A stretch of DNA of 20,910 bases from an uncultured Planctomycetia bacterium (GTDB lineage Bacteria > Planctomycetota > UBA1135 > GCA-002686595), in the NCBI GenBank assembly GCA_938003765.1, contig CALKYE010000066.1, positions 1 to 20,910 on the forward strand. Reading direction: 5' to 3'. Made by a program: the position numbers and the translations under genes. The notes under the pieces were generated by a model. That model had not been told where the DNA came from. It ran no database searches and saw nothing but the letters and a program-made list of their open reading frames with translations. Positions within the stretch are counted from its first letter, which is position 1, and every line of letters begins with the position of its first letter. Shown one piece after another: positions 13,220 to 20,910 of this stretch.

Positions 13220-15430
13220 GTGGATTCGAGCAACTCCCTGGAACGCGCGCTCGAGAACGAGCTCGGCTGGCTGAGGGCGCTCGCGCTGAAGCTGGTGGCC
13301 GACGCGTGCGAAGCCGACGATCTCGTGCAAGAGGCGCTGCTCACGGCGCTGCGCGAACGCCCACAGCAATCGAGCGCGTACGGCCTGCGTCGTTGGCTCG
13401 CGAGCACGCTCGCCTTCCGCGCGCGCCACGCGTGGCGCTCGCAGCGCCGGCGGCGAGAGCGGGAGCAGCGCGCGGCTCGCCCCGAAGCGGGGGTCGACTC
13501 GAGCGAAACCGTTGCGCTCGCCGAAGCTCAGCACGCGCTGAGCCAAGCGGTGCACGCGTTGGCCGAGCCGTACCGCTCCGTGGTGTTGCTGCGCTACTTC
13601 GAGGGCCTCACGCCCGCGCAGATCGCCGCTCGCCGCGGCATTCCGGCCGCGACGGTTCGCAGCCACCTGCTGCGAGCGCACGAGCAACTCCGACTCGCGC
13701 TGGACCGCCGCCACGGCGGCGACTCGCGCGCGTGGAGCGTGGCCTTCCTCCCGCTCGCTCTCGACCGCGCCACGCTTTCGCAGGCGGCTTGGCTCGGCCC
13801 TCCGCTCGCCCTGCTGGCTCTGATGATGAAGCCCTGGATTGCGCTGGCCCTCGCGGTGACGTGCGGCGTCGGATGGTGGCGTTGGAGTTCGAGCGGTTCA
13901 GACGCAGCGCCCACGTTCACTTCGGCTGCGCCCGCGCACGATGCGCAGCTCGAGCGACGAGTCGACTCGCTTGCGCAAGTCGAGACGGTGCGAACGGGCG
14001 TCGCCCCCGAGGCCGTCCCCGTCGCAACGCCTCCGCCGGCGCGATTGCGCTGTCGCGTGCTCGATGCGGACACGCGGCGACCGCTGCAAGGGCTCGAGTT
14101 GAGCGTGTCGCAGGAGAGCGAGGAGCTCGTCGTCACCGACGGAGACGGTCGCTTCGAGTGCGCGAGCGGTTTCGCGGCGGGTCGCGTGAGGTTTCGCGGG
14201 GTGGCGGACGAGCGAGGCGACTCGAGCCAGTTGAGCTTGGGTCAGTGGGGCGGCGACGCGCTGGACGCCGAGCGCGAGCTGAACTGGAACGGACGAGACG
14301 AAGTCGAACTCGAGCTGCCCGCAGCGTCGTTCGTGCCGCTGCTCCTGATTGCTCCCGCGCACCTGAGCGCAGGCGATCTGATCGCCCAGGCGCATCTCCA
14401 GGATCCCAAGGAGGGCGAGATGTGTGTCCAGACGCCGGTTCGTGGCGCGCCTCCGTACGCGCGCTTCCCGCGCTTGGAGGCTTCCTGGATGACGGGCTCG
14501 CCGAAGCTGCTGCGTGTCGTCAGCCGCGATGGTCTGTGGCGCGGTGAAGCGCTCACGCCGATGCCGCGTCCGCCGTCCGAGGGACCGCTGCGAGTGGAGC
14601 TGTTGGCCAGCGGCGGGCTCGAGGTCGAGCTGGCCCCCCAACCGATCCCGAAGGACACCGTCGTGATCCTGCGCGCGGTCCCCAGCGGGCCGGGCGTCGC
14701 TCGCGGCGAGCGGGAACGACGGCGCCACGGCGGACTCGCCGTGTTCGGCGGACTCGACGCGGGCGAGTACGAGCTCGACGTGCGCGCCAACGGTTTCGAG
14801 CGCGTCGTGCGCCGGGTCGACGTCGTCGCGGGGCAAACGAATCGAGAGAACGTCGTTCTGGAGCCTCTGCGCGCCTCCGCTGCGATCCGTGGCGAGCTGC
14901 GGACTCGCTCAGGCCGAGTCAGTGAGCGAACCACGCTCTCGCTCATGTCGGGCGATGGCGGAGTGTGGCGCGAGATCTTCCCCGAGTGGGTCGAACGAGA
15001 CGGCCGGTGGTGCGCGCCCTTCGAGTTCGCTGACCTGCCCGTCGGGACGTATCAGCTTCGAGTTGCGACCGGGCTGATCGCGCGCGCCTGCGCTGGCGCG
15101 CAGCCTGAAGTCGCAGCGCCGGCGGAGGGACTCGTGCTGACGTGCGATGACTTGACGCCCGCCACGCGCCTCACGCTGGAGCTGTTCGACGCGCGCTCCG
15201 GCGAGCCGATCTCCACGGGCTATGTGTCCGCCGAGGCGGGGCTGGTCGACGTGTTCGCGCAACGACAGCCCGCCAAGCACGTCTTCGTGCTCGAGCACAC
15301 CGAGGGCCTCGAAGTGAGCTGGCGAGCCGGCGGCGCGGGCTACGTCGACGTTCGCGGCTCCAATCGCGTTGCGACGCTGGTCGACGGGGTTTGGCGGCAG
15401 CGCGTCGAGCTGCAACGCGCCGACAAGTAG
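13220..15430 (+). CDS. ECF-type sigma factor fused to a membrane helix and carboxypeptidase-regulatory-like domains
   Basis: Residues 1-165 form a sigma-70 factor of the extracytoplasmic-function type. Region 2 is at about 10-75 (DACEADDLVQEALLTAL, LRRWLASTLAFRARHAW) and region 4 at about 106-163 (YRSVVLLRYFEGLTPAQIAARRGIPAATVRSHLLRA spans 118-153, with its helix-turn-helix). One membrane segment follows at about 194-220. The remaining 500 residues are beta-rich and carry carboxypeptidase-regulatory-like units (RLRCRVLDADTRRPLQGLELSV, 275-296, then TDGDGRFE; GGLDAGEYELDVRANGFE, 510-527). The DNA-binding part would be tethered inside the inner membrane with a sensor or surface domain outside. 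GTG at 13220 was chosen because GAGGA lies 6 bases upstream; an in-frame TTG at 13199 would add seven residues. No separate anti-sigma gene is adjacent. Similar fusions are reported from Planctomycetes. Confidence 0.88.
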   Translation: MDSSNSLERALENELGWLRALALKLVADACEADDLVQEALLTALRERPQQSSAYGLRRWLASTLAFRARHAWRSQRRRREREQRAARPEAGVDSSETVALAEAQHALSQAVHALAEPYRSVVLLRYFEGLTPAQIAARRGIPAATVRSHLLRAHEQLRLALDRRHGGDSRAWSVAFLPLALDRATLSQAAWLGPPLALLALMMKPWIALALAVTCGVGWWRWSSSGSDAAPTFTSAAPAHDAQLERRVDSLAQVETVRTGVAPEAVPVATPPPARLRCRVLDADTRRPLQGLELSVSQESEELVVTDGDGRFECASGFAAGRVRFRGVADERGDSSQLSLGQWGGDALDAERELNWNGRDEVELELPAASFVPLLLIAPAHLSAGDLIAQAHLQDPKEGEMCVQTPVRGAPPYARFPRLEASWMTGSPKLLRVVSRDGLWRGEALTPMPRPPSEGPLRVELLASGGLEVELAPQPIPKDTVVILRAVPSGPGVARGERERRRHGGLAVFGGLDAGEYELDVRANGFERVVRRVDVVAGQTNRENVVLEPLRASAAIRGELRTRSGRVSERTTLSLMSGDGGVWREIFPEWVERDGRWCAPFEFADLPVGTYQLRVATGLIARACAGAQPEVAAPAEGLVLTCDDLTPATRLTLELFDARSGEPISTGYVSAEAGLVDVFAQRQPAKHVFVLEHTEGLEVSWRAGGAGYVDVRGSNRVATLVDGVWRQRVELQRADK

Positions 15431-15448
15431 CCGGCGGCGCGACGAGTC

Positions 15449-15539
15449 TCAGCCTGCGCTGAACTCGAACGGCAAGCGCGCCAGCACGCTCGGGGTCGCG
15501 GCGAGTCGCTCGATCGTGCGCTCCTTCGAGCGCGACGAG
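15449..15539 (-). pseudogene. Decayed 3' end of a second sppA-like gene
   Basis: Read on the minus strand, the last 24 codons give ERTIERLAATPSVLARLPFE followed by FSAG and a stop. This matches the SppA tail at 17278-17351 (QRTIDRLAATPRVLARLPFE, FSAR, stop) at 20 of 24 positions. Over 65 bp (15458-15522 against 17287-17351) I count 6 mismatches, five at third codon positions. Further into the gene LVALE (15525-15539) matches SppA LAALE, but about 14 bases are missing between the blocks, which breaks the frame. No start codon or catalytic region remains. The fragment lies 18 bp after the sigma-fusion stop. It is the remnant of a paralogue or of a duplication. Confidence 0.8.
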
Positions 15540-15654
15540 CGCCGCGTCGATTCGATCTCGCGCCGGTTTGCGAGCGCGCCTTGCGCCACGGATCGTGGCG
15601 CCCCTGATACTCTCGAAGCAACTCGCTGAGACTCGCCAGGCGGCCTTCGAGAAC

Positions 15655-17037
15655 ATGGACACGTCGCTCTCCCCGCGCACTCGCAAGCGCAGAGTCTGGG
15701 TGCGAATCGCGTTGGTCGCGCAGGCGCTGCTTGCGGGTCTGTTGCTCACCGAGGGTGCGGCTCGCGTCCGCGCGCGCGTAGCGGACAAACCCTACAGCGC
15801 GAGCCGGACGAGCGGCGAGTGGCGCGACACGCTTGCGTCGGTCACGGCGACCCTGCAGCAGCAAGCGCTCGGCGCTCACGCGCTCGCCGAAGCCGTCGCC
15901 GGCGTCAGACGCGACGAGAACGTCGTGCTCAACCCCTACGTCGGCTACGACTGGACGCACCTGCCCTCGAAGATCCACGACGAGCTCGAGCACTTCCAGT
16001 CGCCCAAGGGCGTGAACGGGTTCGACGTGATCATCGTCGGCGGTTCCGTCGCCGGGGAGTTCGGCAACCTCGTCGGCCGCAGCTTCGGCCGGATGCTCAG
16101 ACAAGACGCGCGATTGGGCGGGCGACAGGTTCACGTCCATTCGCACGGCCGAGCTGGGTACAAGCAACCGCAGCAGGTGCTGTGGATCACGTACTTGCTG
16201 AGCTTGGGCTACGAGCCCGATCTCGTGATCGACCTCGACGGATTCAACGAGCTCGCGTTGTCGGCGGAGAACGTGCTGCGCCGCGGAAACCCCGTTCATC
16301 CTTCGATCGGGCACTGGGCCAACCTGGTCAACGGCGGCGCGACCGACCGAGACACGCTGGATGTCGCGCTGCGTGTGCGCGAGGCGCAGAACCAGGCCCA
16401 AGCGCTGTTCGACGGCGCGATTGCGTGGAAGCTGCACTACAGCGCAGTCGCGGGTCCGCTGGTCTCGTCGCGCCTGAAGCGCGCGCAGGCCGAGTTCACA
16501 CGCGCGCAGGATGACTACACGACGTTGCTCACGAACAAGGCGACCGACGGCTTCGCCGCCACCGTGCTCGGACCACCGTTCGATGGGGACGTGATGGCCA
16601 CCAGCGTTCGAAACTGGAGCGAGTCGTCGCGCTCGCTCGCCGCGATCTGCGCGGCCCGCTCGATCCGCTACATGCACGTGCTCCAGCCGACGTTGCACGA
16701 CAAGGGCTCGAAGACACTGACGGAGGCGGAGAGCGCAAAGAGCCAGTTGCGAGCCGAGTGGATCGAGGCGGTTCAGGTTGGCTATCCGAAGCTGCGCCAG
16801 GCCGGCGCGGAGCTCGCCGAAGACGGCGTCTTCTTCTTCGACGCATCGCGGGTCTTCGAGAGCGCGACGCAGACGTTGTACAGAGACGGCTGCCACTTCT
16901 CGGTCGAGGGCAACGAGATCCTCGCACGCGCGATCGCCGACGCCTTCCTGGCCTCGATCGACCAACCGCTGGCCGATCCCGCGGTCGGGCGACCGACGCG
17001 AGGGATGGGCAGGAAGAACCAGGCCGAGCGGCGCTGA
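15655..17037 (+). CDS. SGNH/GDSL-hydrolase-like protein with an N-terminal membrane anchor
   Basis: This 460-residue protein begins with a basic stretch and one hydrophobic segment (about 16-33), so it is membrane-anchored or secreted. The rest fits the SGNH fold: block I FDVIIVGGSVAGEFGN (123-138) with nucleophile candidate Ser131; block III PDLVIDLDGFNEL (188-200), where DGFNE stands for the usual G-x-N-D; and block V YRDGCHFSVEGNEILARAIAD (409-429) with the Asp411/His414 pair. SGNH proteins of this kind include esterases and polysaccharide O-acetyl hydrolases or transferases; the substrate is not evident. The ATG at 15655 precedes the basic and hydrophobic segments and is preferred over a longer reading from 15568. 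The gene lies between the sppA remnant and intact sppA and may have arrived with the rearrangement that truncated the remnant. Confidence 0.8.
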   Translation: MDTSLSPRTRKRRVWVRIALVAQALLAGLLLTEGAARVRARVADKPYSASRTSGEWRDTLASVTATLQQQALGAHALAEAVAGVRRDENVVLNPYVGYDWTHLPSKIHDELEHFQSPKGVNGFDVIIVGGSVAGEFGNLVGRSFGRMLRQDARLGGRQVHVHSHGRAGYKQPQQVLWITYLLSLGYEPDLVIDLDGFNELALSAENVLRRGNPVHPSIGHWANLVNGGATDRDTLDVALRVREAQNQAQALFDGAIAWKLHYSAVAGPLVSSRLKRAQAEFTRAQDDYTTLLTNKATDGFAATVLGPPFDGDVMATSVRNWSESSRSLAAICAARSIRYMHVLQPTLHDKGSKTLTEAESAKSQLRAEWIEAVQVGYPKLRQAGAELAEDGVFFFDASRVFESATQTLYRDGCHFSVEGNEILARAIADAFLASIDQPLADPAVGRPTRGMGRKNQAERR

Positions 17038-17205
17038 CGCGCGCAACGAGCTCGCCGCCGTGTCTCGCTCGCCGCCCGCGCCGAGTTCGCACGAACACGA
17101 ACCCGAGTGACGCGCTCCGGTGCGTCAGTGGCCGCTGCCAGGTCGCGCGGCTAGTGCTCGACCACGCACGAAGATCGCGTGCGCCCGAGAGCAGAGCGCC
17201 AGCCG

Positions 17206-17224
17206 CGTGGCGCAGCGCGCCACG
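17206..17224. terminator. Small hairpin between the convergent SGNH and sppA genes
   Basis: The arms CGTGGCGC (17206-17213) and GCGCCACG (17217-17224) pair perfectly over a 3-base loop in the 240-bp space between the converging stops. There is no T-tract on either side, so this is at most a weak bidirectional end. I see no gene in the rest of that space. Confidence 0.22.
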
Positions 17225-17277
17225 ACATCGGACTCAGTCTGAGGCGCCGCGAGCTCGTGATCAGCCCGCCCGCGGCG

Positions 17278-19053
17278 TCAGCGCGCGCTGAACTCGAACG
17301 GCAAACGCGCGAGCACCCGGGGGGTCGCGGCGAGTCGATCGATCGTGCGCTGCAGTTGAGCGGCCTGTTCGAGCGCGGCGAGCGAGGGCGAGCGCGCCTC
17401 GAGCAGGTCTTCATCCTCGAGCATGGCCTCGATGAACTCGTCGAACCACTTCATCTTGCGCTGCGGATAGCGCACGACGGCCTTCTCCCCCAACCCCGCG
17501 CGCTCGCGCGCCAGCTCGATGGCGCGCTCGAGACCGCCGAGTTCGTCGACCAGTCCGAGCTCCTTCGCGCGCGCGCCGGTCCACACGCGGCCCTGCGCGA
17601 TCTCCTGCACCGTCTCGCGATCGAGCTTGCGCCCCTCGCTGACCAGATCGAGGAAGCGCTCGTAGATCTCGTCGACGAAGCCCTGCACGAGCGCGAGCTG
17701 ACGTTCGTCGAGTCGCTTCCACAGCGAGCCCACACCGGCCAGCGGGCTGGTGGCGACGCGCTCCGCACGCAGGCCGTAGCGCTCGCCGAGGTCCTGCAGG
17801 TTGGGCAGCATGCCGAACACTCCGATCGAGCCCGTGAGCGTGTGCGGCTGCGCCACGATCGCGTCGGCGTTCGCGCTGATCCAATAGCCGCCCGAGGCCG
17901 CCAGCGAGCCCATCGACACGACCACCGGCTTGCCTGCATCGCGCAGCGCGAGCACCTCGGCGCGGATCACGTCGGAAGCGGTCGCACTTCCGCCGGGCGA
18001 GTCGACGCGCAGCACGACCGCGCGCACGTCGTCGTCCTCACGCGCCGCGCGCAGCTCCTCGGCGAGGTCGTCTCCGCCGATGCCGACGTCACTCGAGCCG
18101 TCGACGATCTCGCCGTCGGCGATCACGACCTGCACGCAGTCGCCGCCCTTGGGCCCCTTGCGCACGCTGCGCGCGTACTTCGAGAGCTTGAGCTCGGGCA
18201 GCTCGTCGCCCTCGTCGACGTCGGCTTCCTCGCGCAGCTTCGCCAGCAGCTCCGAGTACGGCGCGGAGTGTGTAGCGAGCTGGGCCTCGACGGCCTCGCG
18301 CGCCGTGAACCAGCCCTTCTCGACGCTGAAGCGCTTCAGGGCGTCGAGCTCGAGCCCGCGCGCGGTCGCGATGTCGCCCAGGATCTTGGTCTCGATCGCG
18401 CGCAGCATCTCGGTGAGCTGCTCGCGGTTCTCATCGCTCATGTGGCCGAGCATGTAGGGCTCGACCGCCGACTTGTACTTGCCGACGCGCGTGACCTGCA
18501 CCTCGGCGCCGAGCTGCTTGAGCGCGTCGCCGAAGTACAGGACGTCGCCGAACCAGCCGTCGAACTCGACGAAGCCCAGCGGATCGAGCCAGATCTCGTC
18601 GGCGACCGACGCCAGCCACAGCATGCGCTCGTTGGCCGAGCCGAGCTGCGCGTAGATCGGCTTGCCGGACTTGCGCGCGTCGTCGAGAGCGTCGCGCAGC
18701 ATGTCGAGCGAGCTGAGCGAGCCCTCGAAACCGCCGCGCAAGAGGATCGCGGACACGCGATCATCGTCGCCGGCCTTGCGCACCGCGGCTGCGGCCTCCC
18801 AAGCCGCGAGCGGATGCGTCGGACTTCCGAAGATGCCCTCCAAGCCGCCCTGACGTGCGCCGGCCTCGCCCAGCGGACGCGAGAGATCGACCACGAGGAT
18901 CGAGCCCTTCGAGATGTGGGTCGTCGCCGAAGCCGGCCCGGCCGAAGCCAGGCTCACGACCGTCGACACGACGATCAGACACAGGAACGAGAACAACACG
19001 AGGCTGACGATCGCGAAGGCGATCAGCAGGCCCTTGGTGCGGGTCATGGTCAT
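17278..19053 (-). CDS. sppA: Signal peptide peptidase SppA (long, two-domain form)
   Basis: A 591-residue membrane-bound serine protease of the S49 family, which clears cleaved signal peptides and other membrane peptides. The N-terminal hydrophobic segment (about 8-38) anchors it in the inner membrane. The catalytic dyad of the long form is visible: Lys194 in RVGKYKSAVEPY (189-200), equivalent to E. coli Lys209, in the N-terminal half; and Ser387 in SMGSLAASGGYWIS (380-393), equivalent to E. coli Ser409, in the C-terminal half. RVDSPGGSATASD (349-361) and LTGSIGVFG are further signatures. Length is close to E. coli SppA (618). Two ATGs, at 19053 and 19047, are equally possible. It follows aspartate kinase by 31 bp and is probably cotranscribed with it. 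Its 3' end is duplicated as the remnant at 15449-15539. Confidence 0.95.
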   Translation of the reverse strand: MTMTRTKGLLIAFAIVSLVLFSFLCLIVVSTVVSLASAGPASATTHISKGSILVVDLSRPLGEAGARQGGLEGIFGSPTHPLAAWEAAAAVRKAGDDDRVSAILLRGGFEGSLSSLDMLRDALDDARKSGKPIYAQLGSANERMLWLASVADEIWLDPLGFVEFDGWFGDVLYFGDALKQLGAEVQVTRVGKYKSAVEPYMLGHMSDENREQLTEMLRAIETKILGDIATARGLELDALKRFSVEKGWFTAREAVEAQLATHSAPYSELLAKLREEADVDEGDELPELKLSKYARSVRKGPKGGDCVQVVIADGEIVDGSSDVGIGGDDLAEELRAAREDDDVRAVVLRVDSPGGSATASDVIRAEVLALRDAGKPVVVSMGSLAASGGYWISANADAIVAQPHTLTGSIGVFGMLPNLQDLGERYGLRAERVATSPLAGVGSLWKRLDERQLALVQGFVDEIYERFLDLVSEGRKLDRETVQEIAQGRVWTGARAKELGLVDELGGLERAIELARERAGLGEKAVVRYPQRKMKWFDEFIEAMLEDEDLLEARSPSLAALEQAAQLQRTIDRLAATPRVLARLPFEFSAR

Positions 19054-19084
19054 GGCGGGAAGTTCGTGCGGCCGGGCCGCGGAC

Positions 19085-20416
19085 TCAAGCGGAACGAGGC
19101 GTTGCTCGTTCGTTCGCCGAAAGATGGATCAGGCGGGCGTGAACGCAGGCGCAGGCGAACGCCAGATGGTTGGCGTCGAACGCGACGCACGAGCGCGAGT
19201 TGCGCCCCGAGCGCCAGCGCGCCAGGACTCCGACGCGGGCCGCGGCCAGCGCGTTCTCGAGTTCCGCGGCCACTTCGGCCCGATGGAAGACCGTCAGGCT
19301 CGCGACGTTGCGCTGGACCTGCGCGCTCGCGCCCAGCTCGAGCGCGAGCCGTTCGAGCGCTGGACCGAGCGGCGCGAGCAGCTTCGCGCGCCCGCTGTCG
19401 ACGCCGATCCACACCGCTTCGACGCCCCATCGCCCGGCGGCCGCCGCGAGCTGCTCCAGCGCAGCGTCGCTGGCGTCGAGGCTGACCAGCGCGAGATGGC
19501 TGCGCGTCGCCACGCCGAGGAAGTCGGGTTCGTGCGCGTCGCGCTCGACGCGCGTGCCCTCGTCGCGCGGCGTGCGAGTGCAACGAACCCTGCCGGGCAC
19601 GCCGCTGCGCTCGAGCACCTCGACGGCCTCGGGATGGAGGACGCTCGCGCCGTGCGCGGTCAACTCGCGCGCCGACGCGTAGCTGATCTGTTCGATCGTT
19701 CGCGCCTGCGGAACCAGTTTGGGGTCCGCGCTCATCACGCCGTCGACTTCCTTCCAGAACACCACCTCGCGCGCGCCGATCGCTTCGCCGATGAGCGCCG
19801 CCGAGACGTCCGACCCGTTGCGGCCGAGCGTCGTGAGACGACCTTGCGCGTCCGCCGCGACGAAACCCGTGATCACGCAGATGGCGTCGATGCGTTCGAG
19901 CGCGCTGCGCACGCGCTCGGCGCTCTGCGGCAACACGCGTGCGCGGCCGTGGTTCGAGTCGCTGACGAGCCCGAGGTCGTAGGCGTCGATCGGAACGGCG
20001 CGCAGGCCGCGCTGTGAGAGGTGCGCTGCGAGGATGCGTGCGCTGGCGCGCTCCCCGAACGACAGCACGTGATCGCGGTGCGCCTGCGTGAGCTCACCCG
20101 CCGCGCGGATCGCCGTGAGCAGCGTGGCGAGCTCGGCGAAGTGCCGGTTGAGGTGCTCGGAGTCGAGCTCGAGCTGCGCGAGCAAGCTGCGGTGACGCAC
20201 GCGCATGCGCGTCATGTCGACCACGCCGCTGGCAGCGTCGCGCGCGAGCAGATCGAGCTGTGCGGTGACGCCTTCGACGGCGCTGACGACCGCGATCGGC
20301 CGGTCTGGAGAGCGCTCGAGCAGGAGCTCTCCAACCCGTCGAATCCGCTCGCCATCCGCGAGCGAGGCGCCGCCGAACTTGTGGACGCAGCGCGGAGAGG
20401 TGGAGGGCGATTGCAT
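19085..20416 (-). CDS. Aspartate kinase (ThrA/LysC-III-like branch)
   Basis: The enzyme phosphorylates aspartate, the first committed step to lysine, threonine, methionine and isoleucine. In 443 residues it has KFGGASLAD (13-21), SFGERASARILAAHL (119-133), LGRNGSDVSAALIGEA (197-212) and KEVDGVMSADPKLVPQA (222-238), followed by SYASARELTAHGASVLHP (245-262). The GRNGSD form is typical of ThrA and lysine-sensitive LysC rather than Bacillus-type kinases. The C-terminal part (about 300-430) is the right size for two ACT-like regulatory domains, but it is divergent, so the allosteric effector cannot be predicted. No homoserine dehydrogenase domain is fused. The ATG at 20416 was chosen because it directly precedes the first strand; upstream in-frame codons are Arg-rich and overlap the divergent promoter region. 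SppA follows. Confidence 0.92.
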   Translation of the reverse strand: MQSPSTSPRCVHKFGGASLADGERIRRVGELLLERSPDRPIAVVSAVEGVTAQLDLLARDAASGVVDMTRMRVRHRSLLAQLELDSEHLNRHFAELATLLTAIRAAGELTQAHRDHVLSFGERASARILAAHLSQRGLRAVPIDAYDLGLVSDSNHGRARVLPQSAERVRSALERIDAICVITGFVAADAQGRLTTLGRNGSDVSAALIGEAIGAREVVFWKEVDGVMSADPKLVPQARTIEQISYASARELTAHGASVLHPEAVEVLERSGVPGRVRCTRTPRDEGTRVERDAHEPDFLGVATRSHLALVSLDASDAALEQLAAAAGRWGVEAVWIGVDSGRAKLLAPLGPALERLALELGASAQVQRNVASLTVFHRAEVAAELENALAAARVGVLARWRSGRNSRSCVAFDANHLAFACACVHARLIHLSANERATPRSA

Positions 20417-20464
20417 CGAGGACAAACGGGCGCGGCGGCGTGGGCGCGGCGCGCGCAGGCGACG

Positions 20465-20470
20465 TATCCT
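20465..20470 (+). promoter_or_regulatory. Candidate -10 box (TATCCT) in the divergent promoter region
   Basis: The 97 bp between the aspartate kinase start (20416) and the gene at 20514 is the only place for both promoters. TATCCTATAG at 20465-20474 is the only AT-rich patch in this GC-rich stretch and reads acceptably as a -10 element for the rightward gene. No -35 box is clear. Confidence 0.25.
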
Positions 20471-20513
20471 ATAGGGCTCGCGAGACCTCCACGAACTCCC
20501 CCGCACGAGCGCC

Positions 20514-20910
20514 ATGACTGCCATCGACCGCGAAGCTCTGATCTACGACTGGAACACCGCCGACCAGGCCCCGCACAAGCCCGCGGGCAAGATCCAGTTC
20601 GACGACGAGACGCTGCGAGACGGCCTCCAGAGCCCTTCGGCGCGCGATCCCGAGATCGCCGACAAGCTCGAGCTGATCCGCCTGATGGACAAGCTCGGCC
20701 TCGACACCGCCGATGTCGGCCTGCCCGGCGCCGGCGCGCGCGCGCGCGAGCACATCACGACGCTGGTCAAGGAGATGGCGCACCTGCGCATCAAGGCCAA
20801 CGTCGCCTGCCGCACGGTGATCAGCGACATCGCGCCCGTGGTCGACGTCGTGCAAGCGACCGGTCAGCCGATCGAAGTGTGCGCGTTCATCGGCAGCTCG
20901 CCGATCCGCC
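20514..20910 (+). CDS. Isopropylmalate/homocitrate/citramalate synthase-like enzyme (HMGL-like, DRE-TIM), N-terminal 132 residues
   Basis: The gene is partial and runs past the right edge. The metal-binding DRE-TIM signature is visible at the first barrel strand, FDDETLRDGLQSPS (residues 29-42), followed by LIRLMDKLGLDTADVGLPGAG (54-74) and VCAFIGSSPIR near the window end. These enzymes condense acetyl-CoA with a 2-oxoacid (leucine, isoleucine or lysine branches) or cleave related products. The DGLQSPS form and GLPGAG segment fit a subgroup usually annotated as 2-isopropylmalate synthase, but the residues that set substrate choice lie mostly outside the window. It is transcribed away from aspartate kinase, which suggests joint control of amino-acid synthesis. 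The ATG at 20514 has no strong Shine-Dalgarno. Confidence 0.85.
   Translation, partial: MTAIDREALIYDWNTADQAPHKPAGKIQFDDETLRDGLQSPSARDPEIADKLELIRLMDKLGLDTADVGLPGAGARAREHITTLVKEMAHLRIKANVACRTVISDIAPVVDVVQATGQPIEVCAFIGSSPIR

Noticed and set aside
15340..17046. 568-residue open frame on the minus strand opposite the SGNH gene
   Set aside because: The plus strand encodes recognisable SGNH blocks; the antisense frame is compositionally biased and has no motif. Long antisense frames are expected at this GC content.
17179..19485. 768-residue open frame on the plus strand opposite sppA
   Set aside because: It is antisense to a well-recognised sppA and has the Arg/Ala/Leu/His-rich composition of a high-GC shadow frame with no family motif.
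20733..20750. GC dinucleotide repeat
   Set aside because: It is an in-frame Ala/Arg codon run inside the acyltransferase-like gene and needs no other explanation.
1..20910. CRISPR array, insertion sequence, phage or toxin-antitoxin genes
   Set aside because: I looked on both strands and saw no regularly spaced repeats, transposase, integrase, phage structural gene or recognisable toxin-antitoxin pair.

Overview
This is a very GC-rich bacterial window whose genes are tightly packed on both strands. The cell is clearly diderm: it encodes a TolC-like outer-membrane channel with its periplasmic adaptor and MacB-type ABC pump, and probable exported or membrane-anchored proteins. An ECF-type sigma factor fused to a membrane helix and carboxypeptidase-regulatory-like domains, an SGNH protein with an N-terminal anchor and the overall style point to Planctomycetota or a similar high-GC lineage. 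That placement is inference; no rRNA or other marker is present.

Layout, left to right. (1) 1-694 (-) is the N-terminal part of an ATP-type PEP carboxykinase, followed by a 319-bp gap. (2) 1014-1232 (+) is a possible small zinc-ribbon protein, convergent with 1260-2243 (-), a UDP-sugar 4-epimerase-like protein. (3) 2244-2859 has no convincing gene but holds two terminator-like hairpins, both reading on the minus strand. (4) 2860-7961 (-) is one operon, tolC-like > adaptor > MacB ATPase > MacB permease, joined by stop/start overlaps or a 10-bp gap. (5) 8154-10473 (-) is a second operon: a probable exported protein, then an RpiB-family isomerase, then a DeoC aldolase. Both enzymes carry unusual N-terminal extensions that resemble cargo tags of bacterial microcompartments. 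(6) On the plus strand come a dicarboxylate/amino-acid symporter (10543-11850), a three-module FKBP protein (11918-13096), the sigma-factor fusion (13220-15430) and an SGNH/GDSL protein (15655-17037). (7) On the minus strand, aspartate kinase (19085-20416) is followed by SppA (17278-19053). Divergent from the kinase is the start of an isopropylmalate/homocitrate-synthase-like gene (20514 to the window end).

The most interesting signals are these. The RpiB-DeoC pair looks like sugar-phosphate microcompartment cargo without shell genes in the window, and RpiB has Asp where the family usually has its catalytic Cys. A frameshifted remnant of a second sppA 3' end lies 18 bp beyond the sigma-factor gene; its differences from the intact copy fall mostly at third codon positions, so it was once coding. 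The sigma factor is fused to what looks like its own sensor or cell-surface module. A pair of minus-strand terminators brackets an apparently gene-free stretch.

Functional themes are central carbon flow (PEP carboxykinase, DeoC/RpiB, symporter), envelope export and quality control (TolC/MacAB, FKBP, SppA), and aspartate-family and branched-chain amino-acid synthesis (aspartate kinase divergent from the acyltransferase). No tRNA, rRNA, CRISPR array, transposase or phage gene was found.
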